Shown here one piece after another: positions 62,977 through 64,000 of a stretch of DNA of 64,000 nt (within the stretch, counting starts at the first letter, position 1; every line of letters begins with the position of its first letter). This DNA is from Methanosarcina siciliae T4/M (GTDB lineage: Archaea > Halobacteriota > Methanosarcinia > Methanosarcinales > Methanosarcinaceae). The stretch lies in contig NZ_CP009506.1 in NCBI RefSeq assembly GCF_000970085.1, positions 1,612,001-1,676,000 on the forward strand, written 5' to 3'. A program made the translations under genes and the position numbers. The notes beneath the pieces are model-generated. The model saw only the letters and a list, made by a program, of their open reading frames with translations. It was not told the origin of the DNA and did no database searches.

Positions 62977-63501
62977 TCAGATATAGTGGCTCTGGATTTC
63001 CACAATCTCGGCGCTGTTTTTTGCAGTTGCGTATTCGTCAAGGGGCTCTTTGTTCAACTCTAGAAAACTGTGCCCCCAGTTAAACTTGGACATGATTTTT
63101 TCGCCCTGCTCCTTGTAACCTAAAATATACAGAGCTGCTGCAAAAGCCTCTGCAGAGTTAAGTTTGAAGGGCCTTCCGAAGTTCACCGGATTGCCTGCAA
63201 GCATGTAAGGTAGAGCCCTATGTTCCAGGTTCAGCTTTTCCAGTTCCGGAAATACCCTTTCCACTTCTTCCCAGGAGCAGTCAAGCACTATAATTCCCTT
63301 CTTCGGGTCATCAGCTGGCGAAAGAGCCTGTTCTGCCATCGGGTCAAGCAAAATCGCGGATCTGGGCAGCCTTGAAATCTTATCGTAAAGGCGGGCAAGC
63401 TCAAAACGCGCCATTTTTCTTCCTGTGCACTTCTTCGGGTCGCATTGCCCGGCGTGATAGATATAAAGGGGGACGTCACGGCTCTTTGTCGGATTCATCA
63501 T
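62977..63501 (-). CDS. tsr3: Tsr3-type rRNA aminocarboxypropyltransferase
   Basis: The family transfers the aminocarboxypropyl group of S-adenosylmethionine to a small-subunit rRNA nucleotide. The 174-residue protein carries IYHAGQCDPKKCTGRKMARF, AILLDPMAEQALSPAD, IIVLDCSWEEVERVFPEL and HRALPYMLAGNPVNFGRPFKLNSAEAFAAALYILG, the DUF367/Tsr3 signature. GAGGATC lies close before two ATG codons (63501, 63498). It leads the pair with the TIGR00725-like gene. Confidence 0.93.
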   Translation of the reverse strand: MMNPTKSRDVPLYIYHAGQCDPKKCTGRKMARFELARLYDKISRLPRSAILLDPMAEQALSPADDPKKGIIVLDCSWEEVERVFPELEKLNLEHRALPYMLAGNPVNFGRPFKLNSAEAFAAALYILGYKEQGEKIMSKFNWGHSFLELNKEPLDEYATAKNSAEIVEIQSHYI

Positions 63502-64000
63502 TGATCCTCTGGGATGAGGGACTTATATGTTTTACGTCTTTATTTTTGATTTTTCCTTTAGCTGAGGGGTAGTTCACACCTCTCACTGTTTTACTTCCTT
63601 ACTTAAACTAAATATTATATATTTTTGGCTGTGAAGTACAATTTTCGTGTTTCCTTATATTCCAAACAGGTTTCAAGCCGGTATGTGCGGGTATCATCCC
63701 GGAATCCAGGTCTAATTGTTTTTTTCTTAAACGCCTGAGCCTTTTTTTATGAATTCTCTTATCTGTACAACTTATTCGTTAAACCATTCGTTAAACCACG
63801 CCGTTTTTCAGGTTTCTTCCATCTCTTTTTCTTTCTCTCTAAGTCTTCCATTTTTCCTTTTTTGAAGGACTTCCCTGCAAGCTGACAGAATTTCAGATAA
63901 AAGAATCTCTTTTGAGAATTAATAATAAGTTATTTTATATCTTATAATTTGTATATAAACAATTATATCATTGCTTCATTATCAGGGGAATATGGAGGAG
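63502..64000. other. Intergenic gap at the window end
   Basis: No complete gene. A TATA-like region (tataatttgtatataaac, about 63940-63961) and ggggaat before atggaggag (63992) suggest that a plus-strand gene begins at the very end or just outside. Confidence 0.4.

Overview
The window reads as a chromosome segment of a methanogenic archaeon of the genus Methanosarcina. The basis is long AT-rich intergenic gaps with TATA-box promoters, Shine-Dalgarno sites of the GGAGG/AGGTG type, and an archaeal core set: archaeal topoisomerase I, Rio2 kinase, Tsr3, a DUF460 RNase H-like protein, a beta-CASP nuclease and a GfcR/PyrE-like regulator. Families typical of Methanosarcina also occur: DUF1638, FilR1/DUF1724-type regulators, COG1361 exported proteins, CHASE4 sensor kinases and DUF2148. 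The species cannot be fixed from the sequence alone. I recognised no rRNA, tRNA, CRISPR array or intact insertion sequence.

Layout. 1-7 kb is a cell-surface and signalling region: two related secreted acidic coiled-coil proteins (minus strand), a winged-helix protein, a lipoprotein, a membrane protein with a cytoplasmic winged helix, and a small DUF4405-like membrane protein. 7-8.4 kb is a gene-poor gap with a possible structured RNA. 8.4-13 kb is a MacB-like ABC export operon (ATPase, COG1361 exported protein, FtsX-type permease) followed by a FilR1-type regulator. 13-18 kb carries an exported transglutaminase-like protein, a CHASE4 histidine kinase and a cysteine-cluster protein. 18-24.7 kb has a second, paralogous CHASE4 kinase, a DUF1638 protein, a small Cys protein, two split-barrel flavin-type proteins and a PAS-GAF sensor. 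25-30 kb has HEAT-repeat, alpha-glucan phosphorylase and TPR genes. 30-33.4 kb has an oligoendopeptidase between two paralogous 68-residue membrane proteins, one of which appears to start at ACG. 33.6-38.8 kb has a Fic protein, a dual-specificity phosphatase gene interrupted by an in-frame TAG, a duplicated fic 3' end, a MarR regulator with a palindromic operator, and a bacterial-type Lon protease. 38.9-48.4 kb has an ABC1/UbiB kinase, a flavodoxin-fold protein, an MFS exporter, decayed genes (antitoxin, alpha/beta hydrolase) and the GfcR-like regulator. 48.9-64 kb has a surface protein behind five tandem copies of its ribosome-binding site, then the housekeeping block interrupted near 54.6-57 kb by an apparently imported CrtC/AttH-like exported protein next to a decayed copy of the beta-CASP gene.

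Recurring themes are short tandem repeats of 9-22 bp in many intergenic gaps, polypurine tandem tracts near gene ends, a pair of REP-like dispersed palindromes shared by two distant gaps, and at least four clearly decayed genes or gene fragments. The most notable single observations are the in-frame amber codon in the phosphatase (TAG can encode pyrrolysine in this genus), the ACG-started small membrane gene, and the multiplied ribosome-binding site. No obviously new multi-gene defence or metabolic system stands out. All family names are from reading the translated sequence by eye, without database searches.
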